Positions 35,881 through 49,015 of a stretch of 64,000 bases of DNA are shown in pieces. The notes under the pieces were generated by a model. It worked only from the letters and a program-made list of their open reading frames with translations, was not told the origin of the DNA and ran no database searches. The DNA is from Helopsaltes ochotensis (Eukaryota > Chordata > Aves > Passeriformes > Locustellidae). Every line of letters begins with the position of its first letter. Position 1 is the first letter of the stretch. The position numbers and the translations under genes were made by a program. The DNA lies in the NCBI GenBank assembly GCA_013400155.1, contig VXBM01000093.1, positions 256,393 through 320,392 of the forward strand, read 5' to 3'.

Positions 35881-38800
35881 GTGCTCCTGCCTGCCCAGTG
35901 GCAAGGGACACATTCTTTTTTTCAGTGGTTTGGAGCTTTGGAAAACTTGTGTAATTGTTTACTGGGAGAGTTTGACCGTTTGATGTGTTAGAACCTGGGG
36001 GCCTGAGCCAGGCTCAGGGGATAGGAGGGAAAGCGTGCTCCCAAAGGAACAGAAATTAGTGATCCCAGGTCAAATAAGCAACCAAACACTGTTTATTTGA
36101 TATTATTTGTAGAAATAGTTAATTATTTGTAGTATAGTTAATATTGAGGTTATTTATTTGTGAGTCTCCTCTTTAGCACTCCTGTGAATGTCACTCCTAA
36201 TTCCCTGTGCCACCAAACCTGTGAAATCCTGGACATTAAGAGGTTAACTAGCTCCTTCCTATCCACTAGCTAAAGGCTGTGTGCTGCAAAAAAGGGACAC
36301 CAGGAACCTGAATTGTGGTGGTCTCCTTCTGAGTCAGCTAATCAATAAGCATTAATCTATTATGCCAATTAAACACTTAGAGAAGGTGAAGCACTATGTA
36401 AGTGCTAGGTGTTGTGGGAAGCCTGGGGTCACTGCAATGCCAAAGGTGCTGTCTGATGGATGGGAGATTAAACAGAAGTCTCCACTACAACTGCTCATTA
36501 ATGATTCTGTAGCATTTTTCATGACAGAAATTCTTCCGTAGGAATTAAAGGTGAGCTGATCAAAATCTGAACTTTTTTTTTTTTTTCCCTCCTTAGCTTT
36601 TGGTCAGTTAAAATTGGATGCAATGCTGAAAAGCGGTATGAGCTATGAAAAAACACTAACCTGAAGGTAACAGATGGTAAAAGAATAATGATGGATCCAG
36701 TCAACAATAATTTCCTGTCCTATAATTTTTCCTGGCTGGGGCACTGCGCTGCATGCTGCAAGGCTGAGCTAATTTCCGGGCTGTACCGTGGGCTTTCTGT
36801 ACGATGAGATCAGATCATGTAGGCCCACGCTCCCCATTTGGGATGCCTGGCTTGATTCCCCTGGGAGGGTTTTGAGCTGCTTGCTCTTCCAGCACTTGCA
36901 CTGACTGTGCTTGGGGCTGGAGCGGGTCCCCAGGCCTCGCAGAGGGCTTGCAGCTCCCTGTGCCAGCAGCCAGCTCAGCAGGGCTGGGCAGCACCCAAGT
37001 GCTCTGGAGGTTGGAGCCTTTGTGGTTTGGCCATCGCAGAGAGGGGAGCCTGGGCCAAAACCCCCTCTAGGTCTAACCTTGTCCTCAGCCAGAGAGGGAT
37101 ACTTCCAACCAAACCAGTGCCGAGCCCCTGAGAGTGAAGTCGTCCAGAGTTAATGCTCTTTGTAGGCTGGAGAAGGAATGGGAACCCCACCTCCCTTACA
37201 GCTGCAGAATATGGCCAAGCCCAACAGCATTTATTAGGTAATGATGAGCTGTACTGTTGAAAGGCCTGTAAATAAGCAAACCGTCTACAGATGGCCACTT
37301 AATAGGCTCAGCTTTCAGGCTGTAGCACCTGACCCCACGCACAGATGTTGCTTTCCTCAGCAGCTGTGCCGTGCAGTTCTGCTTCCTGCCAAGGAAACCT
37401 TCCCTACCTGCTCCAGCTCCGTTTCAGGTTCTGGAAACCTGCGTGCTCCCTCCCCTCCTCGCCTCACCCCTGCTCCCAAGGTGTTCTCGTTTCCCCAGTT
37501 TGCTGTGTGGAGGAGCAGGCTGTGGTGCCTGTCATCCTTTGTGTGCGCTCTGTCTTTGTGCCAGCTCGCATCCCCAGGAGCTGCAAAGTGGCACCCGTGC
37601 TCCCTGTCTCACAGCAGGCATGTTTTGCATTTACTGACACATGGGGAGTGACTGACTAATACTAACATGAAAACAATTCTGACAGAACAAGGGCTTGATG
37701 CAGTGGGGGGGGAAAAAAATATATCCAGGAAAACAGAGCGTGTTCAGCATATGCTATTGTCTTCACCAGTTCAATAAATATTTATTGTATTTCTTATAAT
37801 TGAGTTTCTCCACTGTAAACCTAAACGGGAGAGAGCGTAAGAAGTTTAGGCAGATGGCCTTTAGGAAAAAAAAAAATAAGCCAAGATTCCCTACCCAAGC
37901 ATACCAGGAGAGGTTTCTCACAATATAAATGAGAAAAAATTCCAAAAGAAATTTCTCCCAGGAGTGAAGAGAAGGGGAGGGAGAAAAACAACAATAAACA
38001 GAGGAAATGCAACCCCCCCAGCCTTCTCTCTGTCTTGGCTTGGGACTTGGGGTGTGCATGTACATGGGAGACTTCATGCAGCAAATCTTGGTATCAGATG
38101 AAGCCTTTCGTCACCAGAGCTTCTAAACACTTATAAAAAAAATAAATCTGTTGTTAGGAAAAGGCAGCAACCAGGGTCATACTAACAGACGGTCTGAATC
38201 CATTAAAGATGAGATGGTAGAAAAACTACTTGATGTGGTGGGAATAAATCTGAAAATCCATAGGTCTCATGTTGGCTCCTTGTTCTGCTGGATAGCTTTT
38301 CCCTGGTCACCTCTCCTTCATTTCCACAGCTGACTGTTGGACGTGATTTTTCTTTTTTTTTTTGGTCTACCCACTCTGCTTGCCTTGGTTGAGCTGTTAA
38401 AGCCTTGGATTTAACGAGAATCTTCAGGCTGTTTGGAATTTGTCATTTTTAATGCTACTTTTTGGCAGAAGCATCCATGTTCTGTGACATTTCCCTTTAA
38501 TTTAGAGCCACTTTGGAGCATCTGTAAATGGTCATGAGATCGGAATTTTAATTGTTTTAATTATATTTCTATCTTCCCCAGCCCCCTCTCTCCAATGGAC
38601 CTTTTTTACATTGCATCAGGGAGAATTTTCTTCCCCCCAATACATTTTTCAGATACTGACATCTGGAGACATTCATCAAAGAACAACTTCTACTAGAAAC
38701 CAAAAATCCATTAACGAAGCTGGAACTATTTGCATAGTAGAAATTATACTTAATAACCTTTAAGGGGAGAACTCCTGTGATTGATGTAGAATACAATTAT

Positions 38801-41800
38801 AGTTAATGGTCAGGGTGCAGGGGTGTTCAAGGCTGTTGTTTTTCATATCTGCTCTCCATCTGTGGCACGCCGGGGCCAGTGCCCCTTTGCAGGGCAGGGG
38901 AACTGCAGTGACCCCGCTGAAGGGCATCCTCTGGGGTGCACATTCCACCTCAGAGCTCTCCTGACAAGGGGGGAGAGGCACTGAACGTGCAGCAGAGAGC
39001 TGGGCTGGTTTGTAGCAGCTGTGCTGCTCTCCAAGGCCTGGATATGGGGATACAATGGCATTTCTTCAGGGTCTGGGGGGGAAAAAGCCATTGGTAAGGA
39101 CTGCTGTGCTAGGAAAGGACAAAAGTGTAATGTTTGCTTCAGATGTGAGGGTCTAAAACCAGCTGCTTTTGCCTCCCTCTACGTGTAGGATGCAGGGAAA
39201 CCCAGGAGGAAAATGTTTCCTTAGTGGCCATGGATGTGAGAGGCTTCTTGGAAAGGTCATGTGTTTCGTGTGTTGTGCAAAGATGGGTTAATAGAGCTGG
39301 CTGACAAAGAGCCCTGGGAGCAGGAACACACGAAGGTGCGGGATGCTGAGGGTGCCCAGAGCACCAGAGTCAGGGCTGGCTCTGTGAAGAGATTTTGCAC
39401 CAGCGAGGAGGAGGTGGCTGGGAATGGGACCTGTGTGCCCTCTCCTACCCTGTGCCTCAGAAAGGAGCTTGGCTTGTGCCCCTTCAGCCGTGCTGCTGCT
39501 CCTTCCCACCTGGGAAGGTCAGCTCAGCTCCCTGCCGGGGAAGGGCAGCATCCAGCACGGAGCCAAGTGACAAGGGGATAACTTGGAAAGTCTCCAGTTC
39601 AGCCGGTGTGCCTGTGTGATCAAGGGAGCTGGTTGCACTCTGGATTGGTGGCAGATTTTGATCCTTTGTGATGAAGTCGGTGATATTTCTGCAATTTGGA
39701 GTTTATTGCATCCAGTGCAAAGTGTTGGTGCTGGGGCTGTTGTTCCCATATCCAAGCAGGGTTAGTGCTGAGGTCTTTCAGTCCTTTAAAGAACTATCTC
39801 AGGACATCTAATTATGCTGCTACCGAGCTGCCCCTTTGCAATCTCTACTCTTTCTGCCCTTCAGTACTGCTCATTGTGTTTTCATTTTCCAGCACTTGGG
39901 TCCTGGCCTTTGGCCAGAGAAACAAAAAAAAAAAAAAATTAATTCTAATTCAACATAAAGGTAAAGGTGTAGTGTTATCTCCTGTGTTTGAGGTGAAGGC
40001 AAAGGGCTGAGCTCTGGGGAAGCAGATGGATATTTCAGAGTCTGTGTGTACTAGGAGCAAAACAGAGCGTGCAGAAAAACAAGCCTGCGTAGAGGAATCT
40101 GAACTATTGAGGGGACCTCCTGTTTGGTACAGCTGGCCACTCAACCATCTCCATTTCTGCCTGAGCAATGTCAGTCCTAAATCCTGCTTTTTTAAAACGT
40201 GCAAAATGGCCAGCAAGCCATGCGGGCGGGTGTGCTCTGTGAGCAGCACTGAGGAACAAATCCTCCCCTCTGTCACATCAGGCCCAGAAGGGAGCAGAGA
40301 TCCGTGCTCCATTGCCTGCCTGTGCTGGACCCTGGGCTGCTTGGTCCAAGGCACGGTCCTGCCCAGGCAGGTGTGGAGGCCAGATCCCTTCTCCCCACAG
40401 TTGTGGCAAATGTGCTGCGTGGGAGGATGCTGAAGTTCTATATTCCTCTAAGGATTTCCGGATTACAGAGTTTGTTTTTCTGTTTTTAAAGGGATCAAAG
40501 TTTCTAAGCTGATTTTTCATTCAGATGTCTAACTGATAGCAGTGACAGTAGAGGAAATCAAAGGAGGGAATTATTGTCTGTGCATCTCAGTTAGTCATTC
40601 TCGTGGCTGCCTTTATCTGCCAGAACATTTCTGTTCCTTAAAGCCACACTTAACATAAACATAAAACCTTTCTGGCAGGTGGGATCTGTGCTGGTGCTTG
40701 GATTTTTGGATTTCTCTGTGACAGATGGAGTCTTTGTCCCTTTCAGATCTGGGGCTTTGCACTTACATTCTGTTTTCAACTGCTCCTTTATTTATTACTC
40801 ATCAAAGGGAAACAGCATAAAGGAAGCAGGAAAAAAAGAATACTTAGTATTTTTTGAGGAGAAAGAAAATACATTAAGACCTTCCATCAATACTTCATGA
40901 GCTTGGGGCAGTATTAGTATGTTTTTCTAAGCTGATTTCCTTGAACCAAAGCATGAGTCACTATCACAGGTGGGCTTGCAGTTTAGAGCTGCAGGATTCT
41001 GTGTACTGAAGAATTTGCCTTGAGAAACTACTGGTAATGATATGGGAAAATGGCTTTGCATCCTCATAGATGGTCACCACCATATTTAAAATTTTGGCTC
41101 TGCCAATCCTTACGTATCCATAATATAACCTGATAAGATGTGCTGGTACAGACTTGCCGACGCTGAAGAGTGTTTCAAAGAGAAAGGGCTTCTTGTTGTA
41201 CGGTCTGTTTGCCAGTGCCTGCTCTTTAGTCGTGCCTGTGATTGAACTGTGAGTGCTCTCTGTGCTGGTCTTGCCAACCTTAGATGAATGCGAGGCCTGG
41301 AGGGGCCACTTGACATCCAGACTCTTCATAACTATGGAAATGCAGGCTTGACATTTAGGGCACGGCCTGGGCTTCTGTGGGAGCCAGGCGATGCCTGTAG
41401 CTCTGGCTGAATCAAAAGGTGTGAAAAAGGCAGGGCACAGATCTCCCTTCTGCCCTCCCTCCCTCCCTGCTTCAGACCCGATTTCATATTCCAGACATCC
41501 CTGCACCTGGTGCCTCGGCAGTGCGAGTGGGAGTTCAGCGGGGAAGGTGCAGAGCAGCCTTGTCCAGGAGGCAGAGCGAGCCCAGCTTGGACAGGAGAGC
41601 AGCCCCTCCTTTCCTGGGCACCTGCTGGGCTGTTTTCATTAGCCACCCCCACAGAAAACAAACACAGCTTGGCTTGCTGGCCAGTGCAGCCGGCTCTCCC
41701 CGAGAAAGAGAACCAGCTCACCTGCTGAAGGCCGATCGAAGACGGGAAACAAGAGCTGAAATCAAGATCATATTCAAAACAGAGTCTGTGCATGATTATT

Positions 41801-44800
41801 CTTTGTCTTACCACTCCTTGAGGATGTTTGGAGGACATTAATGACTTGTCTTTCACTCCGAGAGATCCCAGAGCAAATTGTACATTGCACACAGTGTGAT
41901 AAACCTACTCTGCAGTCAAAGGCATGCCTGGGCCAGTCTGAGGCGTGTTTCATTTGTGCTACAGTGCCATTAGGTGGCACGAAAAATAATAATTTGTCAA
42001 GCTCCCGCTTTAGCGCTGGGCTTGAGCTAACCCGTGAGCCTGGGGCAGCTGCTGGCCTTGCCCCGTCCAGCTGAGGCTGGGGGGCTGTGTGGAGCTCAGG
42101 AACCCCCACAGGCAGGGCTAGGTCTGTGCCACGGAGAGTTAAGTCTGGGTTTGGGATGCTGGGGTGCAGCTATCTAAGGGGCAGTTGTTCCACCCAGTGC
42201 TGGAAGGCAGCTATCTCCGGGGAAAATGTGTTTGCTTTTACCCAAACTGCTTAGGATTAGTGGCAAATAGGTTGAGATTAGGTAGACATTAGCAAAGATA
42301 AATTAGAATTGCTCGGCAGTTATTCTCCAGAGTTAGATTCTTCCTGGAAAAAACTGATTAAGGCTTTAGTCTTGAGTTTTCTCTAAAATCCTATTCTTTC
42401 TTCTCTCCCTTTTCACTTCAATCTGATCAGAGTGAAGAGGTGCTGGTGAAGAGAACCAGAAGAACTGTTTTTCCTTAGTCCAAGTTTGAATTTCAGTGAC
42501 TGTCTCCAGCCAGAGGGCCCAGCCTAGGAGCTCTGGTGGGATCACAGGCAGAGACCATGAGAGGAGCAAGTGGATTGAGTATTTATGGTTTCCTCAAAAC
42601 AAATCTCATGACCACAGATAACTGAGTAGATCTTCTCTGTGCATATTCCAGTTTTGTGAACTCAAGAGACACACTTTAACGTGCTTCAGTTTACCACCAA
42701 TTAACTTTAGTACATCTTTTCTTGAGCTCTCGAGAATGGAACCCATGCCAGATTGATTGTCTTAATTTCTTTTAAAAAATGAGAGAAAAAAAAGTGAGGT
42801 TCACGCTGATTGCAACAAATTTTTTAAAAATAAGAGCATTCAAGAGAACTATTAAATGTTCACCTCTATGGAAATAAGGCTCTGTGTGGAAAGTGGAGAG
42901 CCTGACAAGTGATTATTGCTTTCTGTGCAACATAAATGCCTTGAAGTAACTCTGGGAAGAAACATCTGAAACCCTCTCAATTTAAGTCATTCATTTGAAA
43001 GGGTCTAATGAGTAATATTAAATGGTCCTACCAGAAAAACACATTTGGGAGGTAAGCCACTGCCATTCCATTTTGCATTGAGACTAGGATGCATTAGATA
43101 TGACTGCAATTCTTTTTGTCCACAGATGCACAACCTCTCTTTGGAGTGAAAAGATCAGAAAGAAATGGTGATTTCTGTGGGTCTGAGGTTGGCCTAAGTG
43201 ATGCCAACACTTGATTTTGCACAGAGGCTCCATTTCGTAGAAGGGAATAGTTTGCATACAGCATTTCCTTTTTCTTACCCTTTTTCTTCCCTTTTCAATA
43301 TACAGGGATGTCCATTTGCTCAGAGCTCTGACTGCTGCCCTGTGCTTCTGTGGGCAAGGGAGGCTGAGGCAGAAGATAAGGGAATAATGCTGAATAAAAA
43401 CAAGGAACAAGGTGCTGTGGGTACAGAGCTTCTCAGGGATGCAGTTAAAATAGACAGAAACCTGTTGGACTTGGATTCTTCCAACATGTGAACGCTGAAG
43501 TGTAATCAGCTGGGCAGTTTCACAGTCTGGGAGTACAAGCGTGGCAAAACACTCAGCATAAGCAAGGTGGAAACTGGAGAACCAGCAGCAGAAGTGTCCC
43601 TTGTCTTTGACTGAAGTTGTTTTGCCAGCAAAAAGTTATTCTTATTGCTTTGTAACTCTTTAACCTGGCAATAAAGTCTCCCATCTAACAAGAACACTTA
43701 TTATTACTGCCTGATCACCTAAAATTGCTGTGCAACAGGAGAACACCTAATAGCCAGAGCGTTATCCCCACGGAAGGAAATGATCCATTAGCAAAATGCT
43801 ATAAACTGGCAGGCAGGAGGGCAGCTAAGCATTTTGACCCTATTAGCCTGGAGATGGCAAACCTAGTAATCCTAAATGTGATTGCCTCAGAGATAAGTTT
43901 AATTACTGAAAATGCTAGAACTGCAGAAAGCCTGCAAAAATCCATCTTTCTTTGGGAGCAAAAGGAAGCAATGAGCTAGTCTAGCAGCTAGAGAAGGGGA
44001 CAAAGAGCCCAATAGTTAGTCCATTTCATCCTTGTGTAATGCTAACACATAAAATATACCAACTCTCTCCAAGGGGTTATGGGATGCCCTCTTGAACAAG
44101 TTATTTCTGATGCATTTTCCTTTCCTTTTTCCTCCATCATCTGGGTGAGGCCCTCAGTTCAGTGAATCTGTGAGATATGTTGTGTCCCATCCTTGCAGTT
44201 AAAGGGTGCAGAGAAAGTGTGGTCACAGAGCCATGGGCCAGGAAGGGGAATTCCATGAGCAAAACTCCACAGTGCTATTAACTGTGGCTGTGCAGGAGAT
44301 CATGGAAGTCTCACGTGTGAGGTGGGAAACTTCTGAGAAACTAAAGTATTGTCCTTCAGAAAGTTTTAGTACCAAGCATAGTAACTATTAATTTAATCAA
44401 GCATCCAAGTGGGGATGTGGAATATGATATGAGTGTTTTGTGACATTCCTCTGACAGCTGATCCTTCTGGGAATGAAGGGAAAAGAAGGCAATTCATGCT
44501 GCAGCTGAGGGTCTGGAGGCAGTAGTTTTGAGGGACAGGCAGTTTGCTGTCCAAGTCTTGTGTCCTCAGATCTGGTTTGGTGCTTCAGGGGCAGCGAAGA
44601 GTAGTTCAACCATTTGACCATATAAACCATAAATAACTATGCCTATACCCAGCTGTAGACTTACAGAATGGTTTTTTTTCACAACACCGTCTCTCTGTCT
44701 GTGAAAGCAGAAGTAGTATTCCAGGTTAGCATTAATTCAGGTACTTGCTGGTGGTAGCTGATGGTTACTTTAAATAAAAAGGCTATTTATATTGCATGAA

Positions 44801-45633
44801 CTTGTTACAGAAAATTCCATTATCAACAGCTAAAAGAAATGTCAGGAAAGCCAAAAGCTTTGCTAGGTGGCAGTCCAAGCAGTGATACATCTTGTATTTA
44901 TGGTGACAATATACCTTTGGCAGGACTGCCTGATTTTAGCGTGTGGCTGATTAAGTGGCTCTCTTGTAGAGCAGTCAAAGTTATCTCAGTGAAATCCTAA
45001 TAATCTCCACCATGTCTCCAAAGAGAAGTCTCATTCTAGAAACATAGCCATGGACAGAGGTAGAAACTGTTGGCATCAAGTGGAGCTGAGGTTTAAGGCA
45101 GCAATTCCTGCCTTTTTTTTCTCATCTTTCTCAGGGATAAAATTAAGACTTAAAATTCAGAAGTCAGATGCATCAAATAATGTCCTGTTCAGTGCCAGTT
45201 GCACTGTGTTGTGCTTTGGGAAATAATAATTTTCTTTCCTGGACGGATTTGGCGCATTCTGTGTGGGCTCCATGTGTTCCCTGGCTGGTATGAGGAGAGA
45301 TGGATATCAGCTTCCTGAGAGAACCTGTTGTGTGAGAGCCCTGAGTGGAGAGGTTTGTACCCATTATGGTAGGTCAGAGTGTCAGTCCAGGGAAGCTACT
45401 CAGCAGAAGTTCCACAGATGTGTCCTCGGAGCCTTGTTAGTTTAATGCTTAAAACCTTTCCAGCTAATCCAGGGTGATGGACTGTTCAGCACAGCAAGAA
45501 CCACACAGGACACTCGATGAGGAGAAGGACCCAAAAGAGAGCCTTTTGTTTATTCTTTCTTTCTTAAGTAGACCGCAGGTCCATGCCAAGGATTGGATGA
45601 GAAGGTGAACACCTCTCTTCTTCACTGGCCCAG
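35881..45633. other. Unique non-coding sequence
   Basis: No gene is recognised. A diverged 20-bp AT-rich duplication lies at 36102-36140. GC-rich patches occur at 36880-37130, 37370-37600, 39300-39570 and 41390-41720. The longest open frames of the window lie at 40964-41506 and 41332-41892 (both minus, about 180 codons, mutually overlapping) and match chance expectation. A (CCCT)4 tract is at 41453-41469, a stem-loop at 41964-41980, and an A15 run at 39924-39938. Confidence 0.5.
36102..36140 (+). repeat. Two-copy AT-rich tandem duplication, about 20 bp
   Basis: ATTATTTGTAGAAATAGTTA (36102-36121) is followed at once by ATTATTTGTAGTATAGTTA (36122-36140). The units differ by one substitution or so and one base of length. 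This is a minor local duplication. Confidence 0.7.
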
Positions 45634-45666
45634 CTGACGGTCAGTCAGTACAATTTGCATCCAAAG
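45634..45666 (+). other. Candidate 33-bp microexon (weak)
   Basis: An acceptor CCTCTCTTCTTCACTGGCCCAG ends at 45633 and an AAAG|GTATGT donor follows at 45667. The 33 bases are open in frame 1 (LTVSQYNLHPK) and frame 3. Length divisible by three and clean sites are suggestive, but segments this short with paired sites are common by chance. No family is recognised. Confidence 0.12.
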
Positions 45667-47495
45667 GTATGTGATATTTACCAATCCGTTCCCCAAAAAA
45701 ACCCTATCTTACAGATAACACCAGCGTGAGAAAGGCAAAGCACTATCTAAACATTGAGGATTCTGACTCCATTCTAACAGCTACGAAACACATTAGAAAG
45801 GCTGCAAAAATCAGGGCAACACAGGGGAAACAAAGCGCAACGGAATCTACAGGTGGGGACTCAGGGAGGCCAAGCCAGGAAAAGACAATGTTCCCTCCCT
45901 GGGGGAAGGTGTAGGGAGAGCCTGGAAACCAGCTCTCCAGTCTCAGGAGCTGGAAACAAACCCAGATCTCCTGTTTAGCTGAAAGCCACTGAAGACCTTG
46001 CAGCATGATATTTCAGACATGATCAGATGGGCAGGAGAAGTTAAAAAGTTAAACTTCAGGGTTTAACTGTTGTGAGTGTTCTCTGACCCAAACAGTTTGC
46101 ACAACAGTCTCTGCGACTGAGGAGAAATAATTGTTCTCTTTAGCAGCTCAGAAGCAGAGTATATCAATCATGTGGAAAAGCCCCCTACCCTACCCACTAA
46201 TTGAAAGAGGAGTTGATTAGCGGCGGGCGCAGCACCCGCTGTCGTGGCGGGGAAACTGGTTGTTAAGGAGTCACTGGGGAAGGACTGGCACTGCTGATGA
46301 GCTGGAGGAAGAGCCGTGCCCTGGTGTCACTGCAGGAGGTGGGCTGATGGACTGAGACCAAAAGGGGTGACCCCACTGCTGGGGCAGAGGCAGCAGCCTC
46401 CACCAGGGGTTTGCTTTCCCCTTCCCAGGCTTTGGAGTGCTCTTGCATGGGGCTGTCTGGGAAAAGCCTCCAGCAAGTCTGAGACTTCAAAAGACCAGAT
46501 GTGAGAATTTTGTTTTAATGCGCTGACACTAAGCTCAGAGTCATTGGTAATATCTCGAAGAAATAACAAGTGATTGTGTAAATATGTGTCCCCCAGCCGT
46601 TTGCTTCTGTTAGACAGGGCTGGGTATTTTATCACAGATTAATCATGCATTCTGACAGTAGCTGGAGTGGCATTTTCTGCTAAACTTATCCCTTTAATTA
46701 AATGTAGATGCTCCATCTTCAGGCTGACAGTCTCAGGACACCTGTTTAATTTTTTAATTGGGGCCAGTGCTTTGCCTGCTCGTTGTGCTTTTTCCTTTTT
46801 GCATCTCCTCATCCCTACACATGCTCGCAAAATGTAGCAGGCAGAGCAACAGATATTGAACAGGACAGGCTGGGCTGACAGCTAAGGTCACTCCAGCAAA
46901 GAACCAGAGTGCTCGTGTGCTTGAACTGAGAGTGCTGCTCTGTCTGTTAAATGCAGATTGACAGGAGTGTCCAAGGGACAACCTTTCTTTTCCATAGGAA
47001 GCATTTAATTACTGCTTTGCATTCTGTGGAAATGCTCACAAGTTTCTGCACTCAGATCTCCCTGAATCATGATGTGTCTGATCACAATTTTCTTTCACTT
47101 CCATCCAGCCTGCCTGAAATGTGTTTGAGAGAGATTTTTGTGAGGGATTTGGAGAATTAAAATGGCCTTTTTGATCCTCTTAGAATACCAAAACAACGAG
47201 TGGGTGAGCTGCTCTTTTCTTGTGAGAATCTAGATGTGTGTGCCTTTGCTCCATGCGATTTCAAAAGGCTGGTTTGGAAATATTGTCTTGTTTAGTGATT
47301 ATGTTCTGAAGTGTTTTGTGCCTCGTTCCTCCAAATGGAGGATTTGGCATTTCCTTTACTTTTCTTTGGATTCATAGAGCTTTTCTGAAGTCTAGAAAGA
47401 TACATTTATGTATTATTATTGTTTTTAAAGAATACACTTTGCATTTTTAGCACCTTTCCAGCTGTGGATCTTTGAAGACCTCACAAATGAGCAAT
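45667..47495. other. Unique non-coding sequence
   Basis: No gene is recognised. A CpG-dense, hairpin-forming patch (six CpG in 29 bases) lies at 46221-46249. 47318-47415 has a faint MIR-like look but is too diverged to call. Confidence 0.5.
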
Positions 47496-47597
47496 CTGGT
47501 AGTGGGAGGTGTCCCTGACCATGGCAGGGGGGAAAGTTTGAACAAGATGATCTCTAAGGCCCCTTCCCACCCAAACCATTCTATTAGTCCATGATTG
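47496..47597 (+). mobile_element. CR1 LINE 3'-end fragment
   Basis: It carries the CR1 tail block GTGGGAGGTGTCCCTGACC, then ACAAGATGATCTCTAAGG, then CCCACCCAAACCATTCTATT, with a degraded terminal octamer. About 100 bases of the element survive. Similarity is high enough that the family call is secure. The exact 5' limit is approximate. Confidence 0.92.
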
Positions 47598-48945
47598 TAA
47601 TGAAGTTATACCTCACTTCATGTCTGTTTTGCTTCGGGGCTGCCTTGCTTTGTGGAAGACACTGAAGGGTCTTCCTGCCTTTCCTGCCCTCTGAAAACAT
47701 CATTCTTAGTAAATGTCTTTTCTGGGTGCTCCAGCTCTGTAAGGGAGGGAAGTGTAGCTCTCTCTGCTCATTTTGCACCTGTTTTTACAGAGCAATTTGC
47801 GAGGTAGCAGATGTCAGATGGCTTCTTGTGGAAATGAGGCCTGGAATATTGCACCACTTATTGAATTGACTTGGGTCAGGGTACAGCAGGGCTGCTTGCA
47901 CAGCTAATTCCCATTGCTGTACCTTGCACCCCACTCGTGTCGCTGATGTTTCAGGCTTTGGCAGGAATTTCTTTCCGGAACAAAGGAGCTTCACAGTGCT
48001 GGTGTTTTGTAAGATAGAAGAGCTGCTGGGCAATCCCCATTACCTGGTCTGTGGCAGGACACCATCCGTCTCTACTGCATCGTGTCTGGTTCATGTGGGC
48101 TGCCCCACAGGCACCTTCCCGTGATGACATTTTCTGTCCAGGCGCTGGCAGTAAGATAGAGGTGTCACCCTACTTCTTATTTTTGACAAATAGCTGTGGA
48201 CTGTAGGAACACCTGTATTTTATAAGTCTCTGATGTGGACCTCCTCTGTTGAAGCACTTTGACTGGGCTGGACTCACTGCGACAGCAGGATTTCTCCAAA
48301 GTTCAGAAGCCTCTTCCTAAAATTGTGCACAAAAGGTGCATTTCAGGCACATGCAGCCCTAAATCGGGATCCTAACTCAGGCTGGAGAGATGGGAAATCT
48401 TTCAGTGCCTGTCAGATGACAGGACTGCGGGGAGTTGTTACAAAGGAGATGTTTCATGCTGCAGGGAGGGAGAGGCTTCCAGGCACTTTATTGTTAGATG
48501 GAAATTGGGAAGGTGGTGCTAAGGGCCTGCTTGGGGCTATTCTCAATTTTGGGAAACGTTCTGCTTCCTAAATACAGCAATTGGTGAAGGGTTGACAGTG
48601 GGTGAAGGGCTTTCCCTCCCTGCTCCTCTCTTGTCCCCCTGGTCTTTTAAATGGCACTCAGGAGCAAAGGGTTGCTATTGGCACAGCAGCACAGTGCCTG
48701 GAGACACTTTTCCCAGATGTACTTAAGCTCTGTGTGCTTCCTGGGGGAGCAGACTTTGTGATCAATGCCCTACCAAGTTCAGGGACCCATTTATTTACAG
48801 CAAGTTCATTGTTATTATTTTGCTGTTCTACATTGTTTTGAAACAGCTACACTCGAGGACTTTTGTGCTTTTTCTCTTTGCATTAATGTCCTCCCTTCCA
48901 GAAGAAGGCTTGACAAGAAAGAGAAACTTGCCTTCTTTCACCTTA
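47598..48945. other. Unique non-coding sequence
   Basis: No gene, RNA gene or repeat family is recognised. Short open frames on both strands are unremarkable. Confidence 0.6.
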
Positions 48946-49015
48946 ACATACCTTAATAAACATACCTTAATAAACATACCTTAATAAACATACCTTAATA
49001 AACATACCTTAATAA
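48946..49015 (+). repeat. 14-bp tandem repeat, five perfect copies
   Basis: The unit ACATACCTTAATAA occurs five times without a mismatch at 48946-48959, 48960-48973, 48974-48987, 48988-49001 and 49002-49015. A partial copy precedes it (CCTTA at 48941-48945). Perfect identity means recent expansion, so copy number is likely polymorphic. On the minus strand each unit contains AAG|GTATGT, a splice-donor-like word. Confidence 0.97.

Noticed and set aside
40964..41892. Two overlapping minus-strand open frames of about 180 codons
   Set aside because: About one interval this long is expected by chance in six frames of 64 kb, and the region is locally GC-rich. The frames overlap in different phases and neither resembles a known protein.
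43725..43979. 84-codon plus-strand open frame with protein-like composition
   Set aside because: It starts at TTG rather than ATG, lacks convincing splice sites, and is short enough to be chance.
47318..47415. Faint MIR/L2-like words (a CCTC..TCC..AAATGG word and TATTATTATTG)
   Set aside because: Only two short words match and the intervening core is not recognisable.
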